From: Lachnospiraceae bacterium
GTDB lineage: Bacteria > Bacillota > Clostridia > Lachnospirales > Lachnospiraceae
Length of the DNA: 56,925 nucleotides
Assembly: GCA_021770785.1 (NCBI GenBank)
Contig: JAETQH010000025.1
Coordinates: 1-56,925, forward strand
Direction: 5' to 3'
In this document: piece by piece, positions 29,690 to 38,127 of the stretch
How positions within the stretch are numbered: position 1 is the stretch's first letter
Layout of the letters: each line of letters starts with the position of its first letter
Made by a program: the position numbers and the translations under genes
The notes under the pieces: generated by a model
Seen by the model: only the letters and a program-made list of their open reading frames with translations
The model's database searches: none
What the model was told of the DNA's origin: nothing

Positions 29690-30336
29690 TTCTAAAGCAT
29701 TGAAAATACTAGGTTTTTTCAGTGCTTTCTTTTTATCTGTAAAAATTTCGGATGGCATTGATATCATCCTTAGGAATAATTGAAGAGCTCTTTTCCGGGT
29801 CAGATGAATCTTTTCGAGGAGATGCGGATGATAGGATCTCTGAAATGATTGAGCCGGAGATTATCGATGTGACCGCCACAGAGGAGCACTCAAACTGAAG
29901 GCAACCTATGAAGGGATGTTTGATAATCTTCCGTCTTTCCTTTTGTAATGCGTTTTCCTTTTTGTCCACCACAGGTTATGCTACCTGTGATTACAGTACC
30001 TGGGGAGCTGGAGCAGTGGGGCCGTTCCTTAACGGAGGCTGGGGTTAGGTTTGTTTGGGCGTTAGGGACGGTGGGGTCTTCTATTGGTATGACTTCTTCT
30101 GATGCCAATAATCCTACGCTGCTGGTGGAGATAGGGAGAATGCTACTGGGACGCTTTAAAATATTTACTGTATTTTTAGGGATTGCCAGTCTGAGAAAAA
30201 AAATTAATGTTGTTCTAATAAGTAGAAAATTACGATTCCTTCCAATGTTCATAAAATAGTTTGCCTATTGGAAATATTATGATAAAATGGTACTAGAAAT
30301 ATACTTTGTGAAATTTATGACATAGGAGGTAGCTAA
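29690..30336. other. Gene-poor stretch after tRNA-Arg, possible remnants
   Basis: No confident gene. At 29752-29898 (plus) a 48-codon frame has a protein-like acidic composition (FSGSDESFRGDADDR) but no ribosome-binding site. At 29948-30259 overlapping frames occur on both strands (plus: LPVITVPGELEQWGRSLTEA; minus: a Pro-Ser-Thr-rich reading), each without a ribosome-binding site. These may be decayed genes at the tRNA 3' end. I cannot assign them. Confidence 0.4.
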
Positions 30337-32688
30337 ATGGGGAAGGAACAGTCACCAGAGCCGCGGGAGAAGAATAATTTAGTACTTATCATATCTGTTA
30401 TGGGCATTGCCCTATTGTTGATTGCAGATTTTTATGTAATGATTAACAGTCCCGGAAATTTTATGGTATTCGCTGTCATTACGGTATTGATGATGGTCTG
30501 GATTTATCTTTTGGTCAATCATATTTTAAAGGAAAATAAGCGGAGGCGGGACAGGCAGGAGGAAGAACTGGAAAAAATATTCCGGGGACAGAAAGCAAAT
30601 TATCTGCAGCAGAAAAAGACGGTGGAGCAGATTGCCGAGTTAAAGGCAGTGTTAAAAAATGCCGCCCCGTCTGAGGATGTCATTATTGCCCAGAAAGCAC
30701 TGGCGAAAGTGACTATTAGCCGGAACAGAGAAAACACGGCAGAAATTGTAGGATCCAATAATGAAGTAATCGAAAAAATTTCTGATTTAAAGCAGGCGAT
30801 AGACAGCGGTAACGAGGAAATGCTGAACCTGCAGAAAGCTGCCATTGATAATTACATAAAAGAGATACTGGAAAAGGAGAGTGTGCTTCTTTCTGGTGTG
30901 CAGGAGATAGAAGCTGCCATTAAGAACGAGTTTTCCAATGCGGTGGATAAGATAAATGAGACGGTAAATGAGGCGGCAAGGCAGGCTGTTGAAAAGATTC
31001 AGATTAAGGCAGCCGCTGTAGAATCTGTTTTTGCAGAAGTGACAGAAGAGCAGGCTGCGAAACTTCCGACAGTAGAAGAGCACATGACAGAGGATATTTT
31101 ACAGCCGACAGACATCCCGGCAACAGAAGATATTTTACAGCCGACAGACATTCCGGCAGCAGAAGATATTTTACAGCCGACAGACATCTCGGCAACAGAA
31201 GATATTTTACAGCCGACAGACATCTCGGCAACAGAAACGCTGATAATAGAGGATGTTCCTGTAATAGGAGACAGTCTGTCAGAGGAAGGTTTGTTGTCAG
31301 AAGATATTTTACAGCTGACAGACATTCCGGCAGCAGAAGAAAATACCATCGGGGAAGATTCTGCGGAAGAGATAAATTCCATTGAGGGAATAGCGTTGGA
31401 AGAAGAAAATACTATTGAGGGAATAGCGTCGGAAGAAGAAAATATTATCAATGAAAATGCGTCAGAAGAGGATACTTTGCTGACAGCAAAATCTCCGATG
31501 AGGAAAGAAAACTCCATAATGGAGGAAGAGGCGAGGCTTGACAGTATTTTAGCAGATATTAAGGGAATGGAAAGCAGACAGAATAATGCTGCATCCTATA
31601 TTTCTGGTTTAAGTAGTGAAAGTGCATTAAATGAGAGTGAGCCTGTGACAGAAGAAGCTGACTTCCGACTGGATGACGGCTTAGGAGATACCTGGGATTT
31701 GGGAGATATTCCGGACATAGGAAATAGTATTGATTCTGAAGTCATTCCAGACACAGGAGACACTTTAAATTTAGGAGATATTCCAGATATAGGAGATATC
31801 TCGGATTTAGAAGATGTTTCGGATTTAGAAGACACCTCGGATTTAGAAGATGGTGTAGGCTTGGAAAATAGTACTGGTTTGGAAGATATTCCAGATATAG
31901 GAGATATCTCGGATTTAGAAGATGGTGTAGGTTTAGGGGATATTCCAGACATAGGAGATATCTCAGATTTAGAAGATAATATAGGTTTAGGAGACATTTC
32001 GGATGTAGAAGATATTTTTGATTTAGGAGATGTTTCGAATATAGGAGATACCTCGGATTTAGGAGATACCTTGAATATAGGAGATACCTTGGATTTAGAA
32101 GATACTTCGGATATAGGAGATATTCCAAGTCTGGGGATGGATGTGTTTGAAGAATCGGAAGCGGAGGAACAACCGTCCTTTGTCAAAGAACCTATGTCTG
32201 CAAACTTGCCGCTTTCTGCCGAAGAACTTCCCACAGAAGAGCCGTTATTCGTCGAAGAACCAATGATAGAGGAACTGCCTCCGGCTGAACCAATTATGGA
32301 GGAAATGACAGAAGAGCCGTTATCCGTCGAAGAACCAATGATAGAGGAATTGCCTCCGGCTGAACCAGTCATTGAGAAGGAAGCGACAGAGGAAGATAAC
32401 TTCAATATAGATGATATCCTGAGAGATATCTCCGATTTGGAAAAGCGTTTGGAATTGGCAGATATGCCGGATATAGGAGATATTCCAAGTGTGGGAGAAG
32501 ATATATATGAAGAATCTAAAGTAGTGGAAGAACCGTCCTCTGCGGAAGAGCCAGCGGAAGAAGAACAGCCTCCTGCTGACCAGATGATAGAAGAGCCGGA
32601 ACAAAAACCAGAACCACAGCCGGCACCGATAAATCCAAATAAAATTATGACACCCGATGAGATTGCAGCATTGATAGCAAATTTATAA
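30337..32688 (+). CDS. Large acidic repeat-rich membrane protein
   Basis: Encodes 783 residues from an ATG after AGGAGG. Residues 14-36 and 42-63 are two transmembrane helices, followed by a basic stretch (ENKRRRDRQEEELEKIFRGQ) and a coiled-coil region (to about 235). The rest, about 550 residues, is highly acidic and repetitive: four exact-length TEDILQPTDIPA units, then a long run of short DIPDIGDISDLEDVSDLED-type units, then two copies of an EEPMIEELPPAEP module. It ends with IMTPDEIAALIANL. The topology suggests a cytoplasmic tail after the two helices. The ending resembles the CheY-binding end of FliM (LSQDEIDALL), which is an observation and not proof of function. No family is recognised. 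Repeat number is likely to vary between strains. Confidence 0.8.
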   Translation: MGKEQSPEPREKNNLVLIISVMGIALLLIADFYVMINSPGNFMVFAVITVLMMVWIYLLVNHILKENKRRRDRQEEELEKIFRGQKANYLQQKKTVEQIAELKAVLKNAAPSEDVIIAQKALAKVTISRNRENTAEIVGSNNEVIEKISDLKQAIDSGNEEMLNLQKAAIDNYIKEILEKESVLLSGVQEIEAAIKNEFSNAVDKINETVNEAARQAVEKIQIKAAAVESVFAEVTEEQAAKLPTVEEHMTEDILQPTDIPATEDILQPTDIPAAEDILQPTDISATEDILQPTDISATETLIIEDVPVIGDSLSEEGLLSEDILQLTDIPAAEENTIGEDSAEEINSIEGIALEEENTIEGIASEEENIINENASEEDTLLTAKSPMRKENSIMEEEARLDSILADIKGMESRQNNAASYISGLSSESALNESEPVTEEADFRLDDGLGDTWDLGDIPDIGNSIDSEVIPDTGDTLNLGDIPDIGDISDLEDVSDLEDTSDLEDGVGLENSTGLEDIPDIGDISDLEDGVGLGDIPDIGDISDLEDNIGLGDISDVEDIFDLGDVSNIGDTSDLGDTLNIGDTLDLEDTSDIGDIPSLGMDVFEESEAEEQPSFVKEPMSANLPLSAEELPTEEPLFVEEPMIEELPPAEPIMEEMTEEPLSVEEPMIEELPPAEPVIEKEATEEDNFNIDDILRDISDLEKRLELADMPDIGDIPSVGEDIYEESKVVEEPSSAEEPAEEEQPPADQMIEEPEQKPEPQPAPINPNKIMTPDEIAALIANL
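31090..31233 (+). repeat. Four tandem 36-base coding repeats
   Basis: Four adjacent 36-base units (31090, 31126, 31162, 31198) encode 12-residue repeats with the form EDILQPTDI(P/S)AT. They differ at a few positions. A fifth, diverged copy stands alone near 31297. Slippage or recombination would add or remove whole in-frame units. Confidence 0.9.
31680..32130 (+). repeat. Minisatellite-like region encoding DI-G/L-E-D units
   Basis: A long run of short, imperfect in-frame units, mostly 12 to 18 bases with cores such as GATATCTCGGATTTAGAAGAT and GATATTCCAGATATAGGA, encoding repeated D-I-G-D and D-L-E-D. The composition is strongly A/G-rich on the plus strand. Unlike the 36-base array it has no fixed period. 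Confidence 0.85.
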
Positions 32689-32707
32689 TGGCAAAAATAA
32701 TTTAAAA

Positions 32708-32758
32708 CAGTAATCAGAAACGGCATAGCCCATAGGGCTATGCCGTTTCTGATTACTG
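32708..32758. terminator. Bidirectional terminator between the repeat protein and pepT
   Basis: A perfect 23-bp stem (32708-32730 with 32736-32758) around a 5-base loop. It lies between convergent genes and contains the pepT stop codon (32753-32755) in its right arm. It lacks a long T-run on either side, so its strength as a simple terminator is uncertain. Confidence 0.75.
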
Positions 32759-33967
32759 TGTAATGCGGACGATTTCTTTCACAATTCTGACTGCAGTGCA
32801 CATGGCCTCAACGCTGATATGCTCATAGGGTCCATGGAAACCGTAGCCTCCGGTACCAAGGTTCGGACAGGGAAGCCCCATAAAGCTCAACCTGGCGCCG
32901 TCCGTACCTCCCCGCACCGGGCGTGAAAGGGGGTCTAAACCAACGCTTTCAATGGCTTTTTTTGCAATATCCACAACATACTGATTTTTTTCAATGATTT
33001 CCAACATATTTGAATAGGAATTGTGGATAGTTAAGGTAACTGTGTCGTTGCCGTATTTTTGGTTCATGTCCTTTTCTATGGAACGGAGCTTTTCTAATCT
33101 TTTCTCAAATTTCACTTTGTCATGGTCACGGATAATATAGGATAAGGAAGCGGCTGCCACATCTCCCTGCATATCCGTAAGATGGAAAAATCCTTCCCGT
33201 CCCTCCGTGTGGGCAGGAGTTTCCTCAGGCGGAAGCAAAGACTGGATTTCACAGGCAACCAGGGCAGCATTGACCATAATATCCTTGGCTTCCCCGGGAT
33301 GGACATTGACACCTTTTACGGCAAAAGCTGCACTTGCGGCGTTGAAGTTCTCATAAGCCACTTCACCTTCATAGTCACCGTCTAAAGTATAGGCAAAATC
33401 CGCTTTAAAATATTCTAAGTCAAATAAATCTGCACCTGCGCCCACCTCTTCATCGGGGGTAAATCCTACCCAGATATCACCATGAGGTATACCGGAGGTG
33501 ATAATTTCCTCCACAGCGGTAATAATCTCGGCGATTCCGGCTTTATCATCGGCGCCTAAGAGGGTAGTACCGTCCGTAGTGATTACAGTGCGCCCTTTTA
33601 ATGAAGCTAAAGTCGGAAAATCCGATGTTTTCAGATAAGTGCCACTACCCTTTAGCAGGATATCCTTTCCGTCATAATCAGAAATGATCTGCGGCTTAAC
33701 ATGTTCTCCCGAAAAATCAGGTGCCGTATCCATGTGGGAAATGAAGCCGACGGCTTTTCTGTTTTCCTGGCCCGGTGTGGCGGGCAGGAGAGCGTAAACG
33801 TAGCAGTGTTCCGTTAAAATTACCTTTTCTAATCCTAATTCTTTTAATTCCTGTTCTAATACCTTTGCCAGCTCAAACTGGCGTTCTGTGGAAGGAATAA
33901 CTTCCTTGTCCTCCTTCGATGTGGTGTGGTAAGAGACATATCTTAAAAAACGTTCCTCAACACGCAT
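32753..33967 (-). CDS. pepT: Peptidase T (tripeptide aminopeptidase)
   Basis: Encodes 404 residues, normal for PepT. The M20 metal-binding motifs appear as GFISHMDTAPDF, TLLGADDKAGIAEI (with the bridging Asp) and GFTPDEEVGAGADLFD with the catalytic Glu pair; RPVRGGTDGARLSFMGLPCP near the end includes the last substrate-binding segment. It cleaves the N-terminal residue of tripeptides in the cytoplasm. The stop codon lies inside the terminator stem shared with the convergent gene. Confidence 0.97.
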   Translation of the reverse strand: MRVEERFLRYVSYHTTSKEDKEVIPSTERQFELAKVLEQELKELGLEKVILTEHCYVYALLPATPGQENRKAVGFISHMDTAPDFSGEHVKPQIISDYDGKDILLKGSGTYLKTSDFPTLASLKGRTVITTDGTTLLGADDKAGIAEIITAVEEIITSGIPHGDIWVGFTPDEEVGAGADLFDLEYFKADFAYTLDGDYEGEVAYENFNAASAAFAVKGVNVHPGEAKDIMVNAALVACEIQSLLPPEETPAHTEGREGFFHLTDMQGDVAAASLSYIIRDHDKVKFEKRLEKLRSIEKDMNQKYGNDTVTLTIHNSYSNMLEIIEKNQYVVDIAKKAIESVGLDPLSRPVRGGTDGARLSFMGLPCPNLGTGGYGFHGPYEHISVEAMCTAVRIVKEIVRITQ

Positions 33968-34148
33968 AAAGAAACCTCCTGAAAAATTTTTTGCGTATGG
34001 TATTTATAAACTTTACACATATATTTACCAATCGCATATAAGATATTAATAAAATAGCACAAAAGATATAAAAATTGAAGATTTTCTTAAAAAAATGTTG
34101 CATTTTTAAAAAAAGTATTATATAATATCATTTGTTCACAAGAGATAT

Positions 34149-34221
34149 GCGCCACTAGCTCAGCTGGCAGAGCACCTGACTCTTAATCAGGGTGTCCAGG
34201 GTTCGAACCCCTGGTGGCGCA
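34149..34221 (+). tRNA. tRNA-Lys (anticodon CTT)
   Basis: A 73-base cloverleaf: acceptor GCGCCAC with GTGGCGC, D-loop GCTCAGCTGGCAGAGC, anticodon arm CCTGA-CTCTTAA-TCAGG with anticodon CTT, and T-arm CCAGGGTTCGAACCCCTGG. No CCA is encoded. It reads AAG codons. Confidence 0.96.
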
Positions 34222-34296
34222 CTATAAAGTACCGATTTTGCAGCATTGCGACTGTGGGGTTGGTGCTTTTTTTTGTCTTCCGGGAAAATTGCGTCT

Positions 34297-34935
34297 TTAT
34301 CTCGACGCAATCAGCTTACAAATCGGATTTCCCTTGGAAGAAAATTTTTCTTCATATTCAGTCATGATATTCCCCTGATTTAAAACTTCATCGTGATGTA
34401 AATCTCTGGTGCAGGCATCTAAATGCCAGCCGGCCTTGGGAATTTCCTCTAAAGAAAAGGTAAATAACTCCTGGTTGTCCGTTTTAAACTCCAGATGTCC
34501 CTCTTTGGCTAAAATCTGGTCGTAGCGGGCAAAAAACTGTCTTGAGGTTAAACGTCTCTTAGAATGACGGTCTTTGGGCCAGGGATCGGAAAAATTCAGG
34601 TAAATGCGCGCCACTTCTCCCTGATCAAATACTTCTGTAACCTCTGTGGCATCCATACAGACAAAACGCAGGTTAGGCAGAGGGGAAAGTTCCATTTTCT
34701 GCAGGGCACGGAGAAGGACGCTGGAATAGCGCTCAACGCCGATATAATTGATATCCGGGTGTGCCGTTGCCATATCCATTAAAAAACGTCCCTTTCCCAT
34801 GCCGATTTCAATGTGGATAGGCTGGGAAAGGGGAAATGCGGACTGCCAACTGCCCCTTAATAATTTGGGTTCCTGAATACAATATTCGCTGCTGGCGATG
34901 GCATCGTCGGCGCCGGGAATGTTTCGTAATCTCAT
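34297..34935 (-). CDS. trmB: tRNA (guanine-N7-)-methyltransferase TrmB
   Basis: Encodes 212 residues, the usual length. TrmB makes m7G46 in the variable loop of tRNA. The AdoMet-binding motif is IHIEIGMGKGRFLMDMA, followed by YIGVERYSSVLLRAL and the signature LNFSDPWPKDRHSKRRL, and TDNQELF near the end. It is transcribed towards tRNA-Lys, and the AAAGG before the ATG is a modest ribosome-binding site. Confidence 0.96.
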   Translation of the reverse strand: MRLRNIPGADDAIASSEYCIQEPKLLRGSWQSAFPLSQPIHIEIGMGKGRFLMDMATAHPDINYIGVERYSSVLLRALQKMELSPLPNLRFVCMDATEVTEVFDQGEVARIYLNFSDPWPKDRHSKRRLTSRQFFARYDQILAKEGHLEFKTDNQELFTFSLEEIPKAGWHLDACTRDLHHDEVLNQGNIMTEYEEKFSSKGNPICKLIASR

Positions 34936-35136
34936 GGAAAGTAACCATACCTTTCTAAAATTTTAGGTTTTCCACAATTCATGGATAGGATTGTGGACAT
35001 AAGGGTATTTTACAATAAAAAAGTGGAAAAAAGTAGCCCTTTTTAAGAAAGTATTAATGAAATTTAAGGGAAAAGAGGTTGTGTGTATTTTTTTTTTCAT
35101 TTATACTGATAATAGTTTTAGCTAGGAGTAATTGAT

Positions 35137-36546
35137 ATGTGGAAAAAAGAAAAATGGAGGGGCTTGATTTCAAAGGCGTGCGGTCTGGTAATTGGTGCCC
35201 TATTTATGTTACAGGGAAATGCTGTGGCGGTTCAGGCTGCAGATTACTGGCCGGAGGGACCGGAAGTGGCATCGCCCAATGTCATTGTGATGGAACTTAA
35301 CTCGGGAACGATTCTCTTTGAAAGAAACAGCTTAGAGCAGCATTATCCTGCCAGTATTACAAAAATTATGACTACCTTGGTGGTATTGGAAAATTGTGAT
35401 GATTTGAGTGAAATCGTTACTTTTTCTGACGGGTCCATTGACAATACCATGGGTTCGGGGATTGCCAGAGATTACGGAGAGCAGATGACCATGGAGCAAT
35501 GCCTCTATGCAGTGATGTTAGAGTCGGCGAATGAGTGTGCTTATGCGGTGGCAGAGCATGTGGGCGGCACGGTGGAAAATTTTGTGAAAATGATGAATGA
35601 GAAGGCGGCGGAACTTGGCTGCCAGAATACCCATTTTGCTAATCCCCATGGGCTCCATGATGAAAACCATTATACCTGTGCTTACGATATGGCGTTGATT
35701 TCCAAGGCGGCTTATGAGAATGAGACGTTTCGTATCATTACCGGAACTTCGCGTTATACTATTCCTCCCACCAATAAGCACGATGAGCCTACCCCGCTGC
35801 AGAACCATAACGAGATACTTCATCCACGCAGGGAAACGAAATATGTCCGTGATTACTGTACCGGAGGAAAAACCGGGCATACGGACGCTGCAAACAGTAC
35901 CTTAGTGACCTTTGCGGAAAAAGAAGGTTTGACCCTGGTCTGTGTGATTATGAATACCGAGTCACCGAACCACTGGACCGATACCATCAATTTGTTTGAA
36001 TATTGTTTTGACAATTTCCAGCTATTTAATATTGTGGAAAACGAGACGGCTTATTCCTCTTCAGAAGGAAAAGCCACAGACGCTTTGATTAATAATGAGC
36101 CCTTTGTGGATATAGATAAAACGGCATGTATTGTGCTTCCTAAAATGGCAGAATTTAAGGATGCTGTCTCGGAGATTACCTATGAAGATGAGAGTGAGCA
36201 GGTTGCGGGAACTATCTCTTATACCTATGCAGGCAGAGAGGTTGGAAAAGCAGATATTGTAACCACCGGGGTAAAAATAAAGGGATACATGTTTGACAAC
36301 CAGCGGGAGGAAGAAGGAGAGACGGAACAACTGCCGGAGGATAAAATATCTACCTTCCGCATAAAGCCTGTGACGGTGGTGATTGCCGTGGCAGTGATTG
36401 TTATTCTGTTGGCGATAGGCTTCTTTGTGAAAAAGTTTGCGGATAACTATTATATCATCAAACATAACATGGAGGTCCGCCGTGACCGCAGAATGCAGTT
36501 TAAAACCATAAAAAAGAGAAGAAAACGGCGTAAAAGACATAAATAA
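35137..36546 (+). CDS. D-alanyl-D-alanine carboxypeptidase (penicillin-binding, S11)
   Basis: Encodes 469 residues with AGGAG before the ATG. A signal peptide (about 1-35, ending VAVQAA) leads to the S11 catalytic domain: SITK with Ser73 and Lys76, SAN with Ser130, and KTG at 245-247. It trims the terminal D-Ala of peptidoglycan stem peptides, as DacA/DacF do. After the DD-peptidase a beta-rich region (about 325-400) leads to a C-terminal transmembrane helix (VTVVIAVAVIVILLAIGFFV) and a very basic tail (KTIKKRRKRRKRHK), which would hold the enzyme outside the membrane. A terminator follows at 36561. Confidence 0.93.
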   Translation: MWKKEKWRGLISKACGLVIGALFMLQGNAVAVQAADYWPEGPEVASPNVIVMELNSGTILFERNSLEQHYPASITKIMTTLVVLENCDDLSEIVTFSDGSIDNTMGSGIARDYGEQMTMEQCLYAVMLESANECAYAVAEHVGGTVENFVKMMNEKAAELGCQNTHFANPHGLHDENHYTCAYDMALISKAAYENETFRIITGTSRYTIPPTNKHDEPTPLQNHNEILHPRRETKYVRDYCTGGKTGHTDAANSTLVTFAEKEGLTLVCVIMNTESPNHWTDTINLFEYCFDNFQLFNIVENETAYSSSEGKATDALINNEPFVDIDKTACIVLPKMAEFKDAVSEITYEDESEQVAGTISYTYAGREVGKADIVTTGVKIKGYMFDNQREEEGETEQLPEDKISTFRIKPVTVVIAVAVIVILLAIGFFVKKFADNYYIIKHNMEVRRDRRMQFKTIKKRRKRRKRHK

Positions 36547-36560
36547 ATGAATAAAAAAGA

Positions 36561-36602
36561 GAAACGACAATATATTTTCAAAATATATTGTCGTTTCTTC
36601 TA
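36561..36602. terminator. Terminator after the carboxypeptidase gene
   Basis: An about 17-bp stem (GAAACGACAATATATTTT with AAATATATTGTCGTTTC) and a short loop, followed by TTCTATTTT. It lies between convergent genes, so it may work both ways. Confidence 0.75.
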
Positions 36603-36630
36603 TTTTGGACATTGAAAAATTGCACCTAAA

Positions 36631-37143
36631 TTATCTGACAATTAAGCTGCTTAGCAGAATTTCCAGTTGAGAACGGTTTTTTGTATAGAAAATCAAACCG
36701 TTAGAGGTCTGTTGGATAGTTAAGTATTTTCCGGTAAAAAGCGGAGAGTTATCTAATACATGGATAAGGTAGGAGCAAAGCTCCCTGTCTGCTTTTAGAA
36801 ATAAAGTTTCGTATTCCTCTAAAGAAACGACGGAAGCCTCTGCTTTTTCAAGGAGGGAAAATAATTCCTTTTCATGAGCCAACTGTTCCGTGGTTTTATT
36901 GGGGATAAAATATCCGAAATCATCCTTCGGCATATTGAGGGACTTGATAGCGCGCTGCACCTGCTTTGTCAGTGCAGAGGAGGCGGGATAGAGGGACTCA
37001 AAATAGGACATGAAATCCGCTGCGGAACGGAAATGTTCGTTTTTTCCCGTTTCTAAAATTTCAGTCATCAGAATACGGCGGATAATGTTCTCACAGGTTT
37101 CGCGGGAAGGATTTTTCCGCAGAGAAGTTTTGTCTGATTTCAT
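36631..37143 (-). CDS. Conserved hypothetical protein, winged-helix-like
   Basis: Encodes 170 residues, with GGAGG at good spacing before the ATG. The protein is soluble. Residues 15-85 read like a DNA-binding domain with ENIIRRILMTEIL and LTKQVQRAIKSLNM, then GYFIPNKTTEQLAHEKELF. The C-terminal part (about 130-170, LFTGKYLTIQQTSNGLIFYT) forms short beta strands and helices. The plan recalls ArgR (N-terminal winged helix and small C-terminal domain), but the arginine-binding GTIAGDDT motif is not seen, so this is only a guess. It may be a regulator of unknown target. It is convergent with the carboxypeptidase gene. Confidence 0.55.
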   Translation of the reverse strand: MKSDKTSLRKNPSRETCENIIRRILMTEILETGKNEHFRSAADFMSYFESLYPASSALTKQVQRAIKSLNMPKDDFGYFIPNKTTEQLAHEKELFSLLEKAEASVVSLEEYETLFLKADRELCSYLIHVLDNSPLFTGKYLTIQQTSNGLIFYTKNRSQLEILLSSLIVR

Positions 37144-37497
37144 AAAACCTCCAGTCCGGAGCGTCAGCGACGGGGTGAAAGCTCCTCCTTTATTTGCCGA
37201 TAAGTATGGTTCGGCATATAAATTTAAAATCTCTTTTTATTTTAGGATAAAAAGCCCGGAAAATCAATAACAGCGTTGACAAGCTATTACAAATGGACTA
37301 TATTTAAAATATAAATTAATACCGCAACGAATAGTTGTAAGCGGAGAAAATATACCTGTAATGGCTTCCGGCGCAGAAGATTTTTTACCTGAGGATCAGT
37401 GTAAAATACAATTTAGGAGCGGGCGGGCAGGATAAAAAACAAAATTTTTCTGTAAGAGAAATTTGCAAGGGGTCAGCATTTATTTAAGGAGAAGGAT
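37144..37497. promoter_or_regulatory. Gap with promoter of the AbiE-like pair
   Basis: No gene is seen in this 354-base gap. A near-consensus promoter reads TTGACA (37276-37281), a 17-base spacer and TATATT (37299-37304), directed towards 37498. That leaves an untranslated leader of roughly 185 bases. A short reading frame within it (GENIPVMASGAEDF) has no start or ribosome-binding site and is not called. Confidence 0.6.
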
Positions 37498-38127
37498 ATG
37501 TCAGATTCATATGTAATTAATGAAAAGAGAGAACTGATTTTAGACAGGGTAAAAGAGTTCATTTACAAAAACGGCGGTGTCGTGAAAAAAAGCCAGTTAA
37601 ATGAACTTGGAATAGATTACCGCCGGATTCTTGATTTTGTGGAAAAGGGGGATTTAATCCGCATCAAGAATGGCTATTACACCGTCCGTATCAGTGATTT
37701 TTCTGAAGAAGAGCTGATAGGAAAGCTGTTTCCCGATGCAGTGCTGAGTTTAGAGAGCGCCCTATGGGTGTATGGATATATCAAGAGAAAACCCTTCGGA
37801 TGGAAGTTAGCCATTGACAAAAATACTTCAAAATCCAGATTTAAACTGGATTTCCCAAAAGTGACGCCTTTTTATGCAGAACCGGAAACGTTGACCTTCG
37901 GTGTAACAACCGTTCCTTTTGGCGGTGTGGAAATGAAGATTTTCGATAAGGAACGGCTGGTCTGCGAATGCCTGAAATATGAGGACAAGATGGAGAGGGA
38001 GTTGTTTAAGGAGGGTCTGTTTTCCTATATCCGGGATGGAGAAAAGGATGTGGCAAGGCTGATGAAGTACGCTAAGGAGCGGAAGGTTATTAAGAAAGTG
38101 CAGTCAATGATAGGAGTATGGCTTTAG
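37498..38127 (+). CDS. AbiEi-like antitoxin (type IV toxin-antitoxin)
   Basis: Encodes 209 residues with AAGGAG before the ATG. The N-terminal winged-helix (about residues 12-65) has GGVVKKSQLNELGIDYRRIL and FVEKGDLIRIKNGYYTV, the start of AbiEi antitoxins. Then LFPDAVLSLESALWVYGYI, TFGVTTVPFGGVEMKIFDKE and RLVCECLKY match the AbiEi family's domain. AbiEi represses its own operon and counteracts the nucleotidyltransferase toxin. The stop codon is directly followed by the next start codon. A strong promoter with a long leader lies upstream. Confidence 0.75.
   Translation: MSDSYVINEKRELILDRVKEFIYKNGGVVKKSQLNELGIDYRRILDFVEKGDLIRIKNGYYTVRISDFSEEELIGKLFPDAVLSLESALWVYGYIKRKPFGWKLAIDKNTSKSRFKLDFPKVTPFYAEPETLTFGVTTVPFGGVEMKIFDKERLVCECLKYEDKMERELFKEGLFSYIRDGEKDVARLMKYAKERKVIKKVQSMIGVWL

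Noticed and set aside
31090..31233. CRISPR-like regular 36-base repeats
   Set aside because: The units are directly adjacent with no spacers and form a single coding frame, so they are protein repeats.
31596..32801. 401-codon frame on the minus strand across the acidic repeat protein
   Set aside because: It is Ser/Pro/Ile-Ser repetitive only because it mirrors the repeats of the plus-strand gene. It has no ribosome-binding site, and the plus frame has a proper start, helices and end.
36061..36612. 183-codon minus-strand frame opposite the carboxypeptidase C-terminus
   Set aside because: It runs across the terminator and has no ribosome-binding site. The plus frame is a clear S11 peptidase.
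37281..37432. Possible M20 peptidase remnant in the gap before the AbiE pair
   Set aside because: Only the short phrase GENIPVMASGAEDF is suggestive. It has no start codon or ribosome-binding site, and it sits in what reads as a promoter leader.
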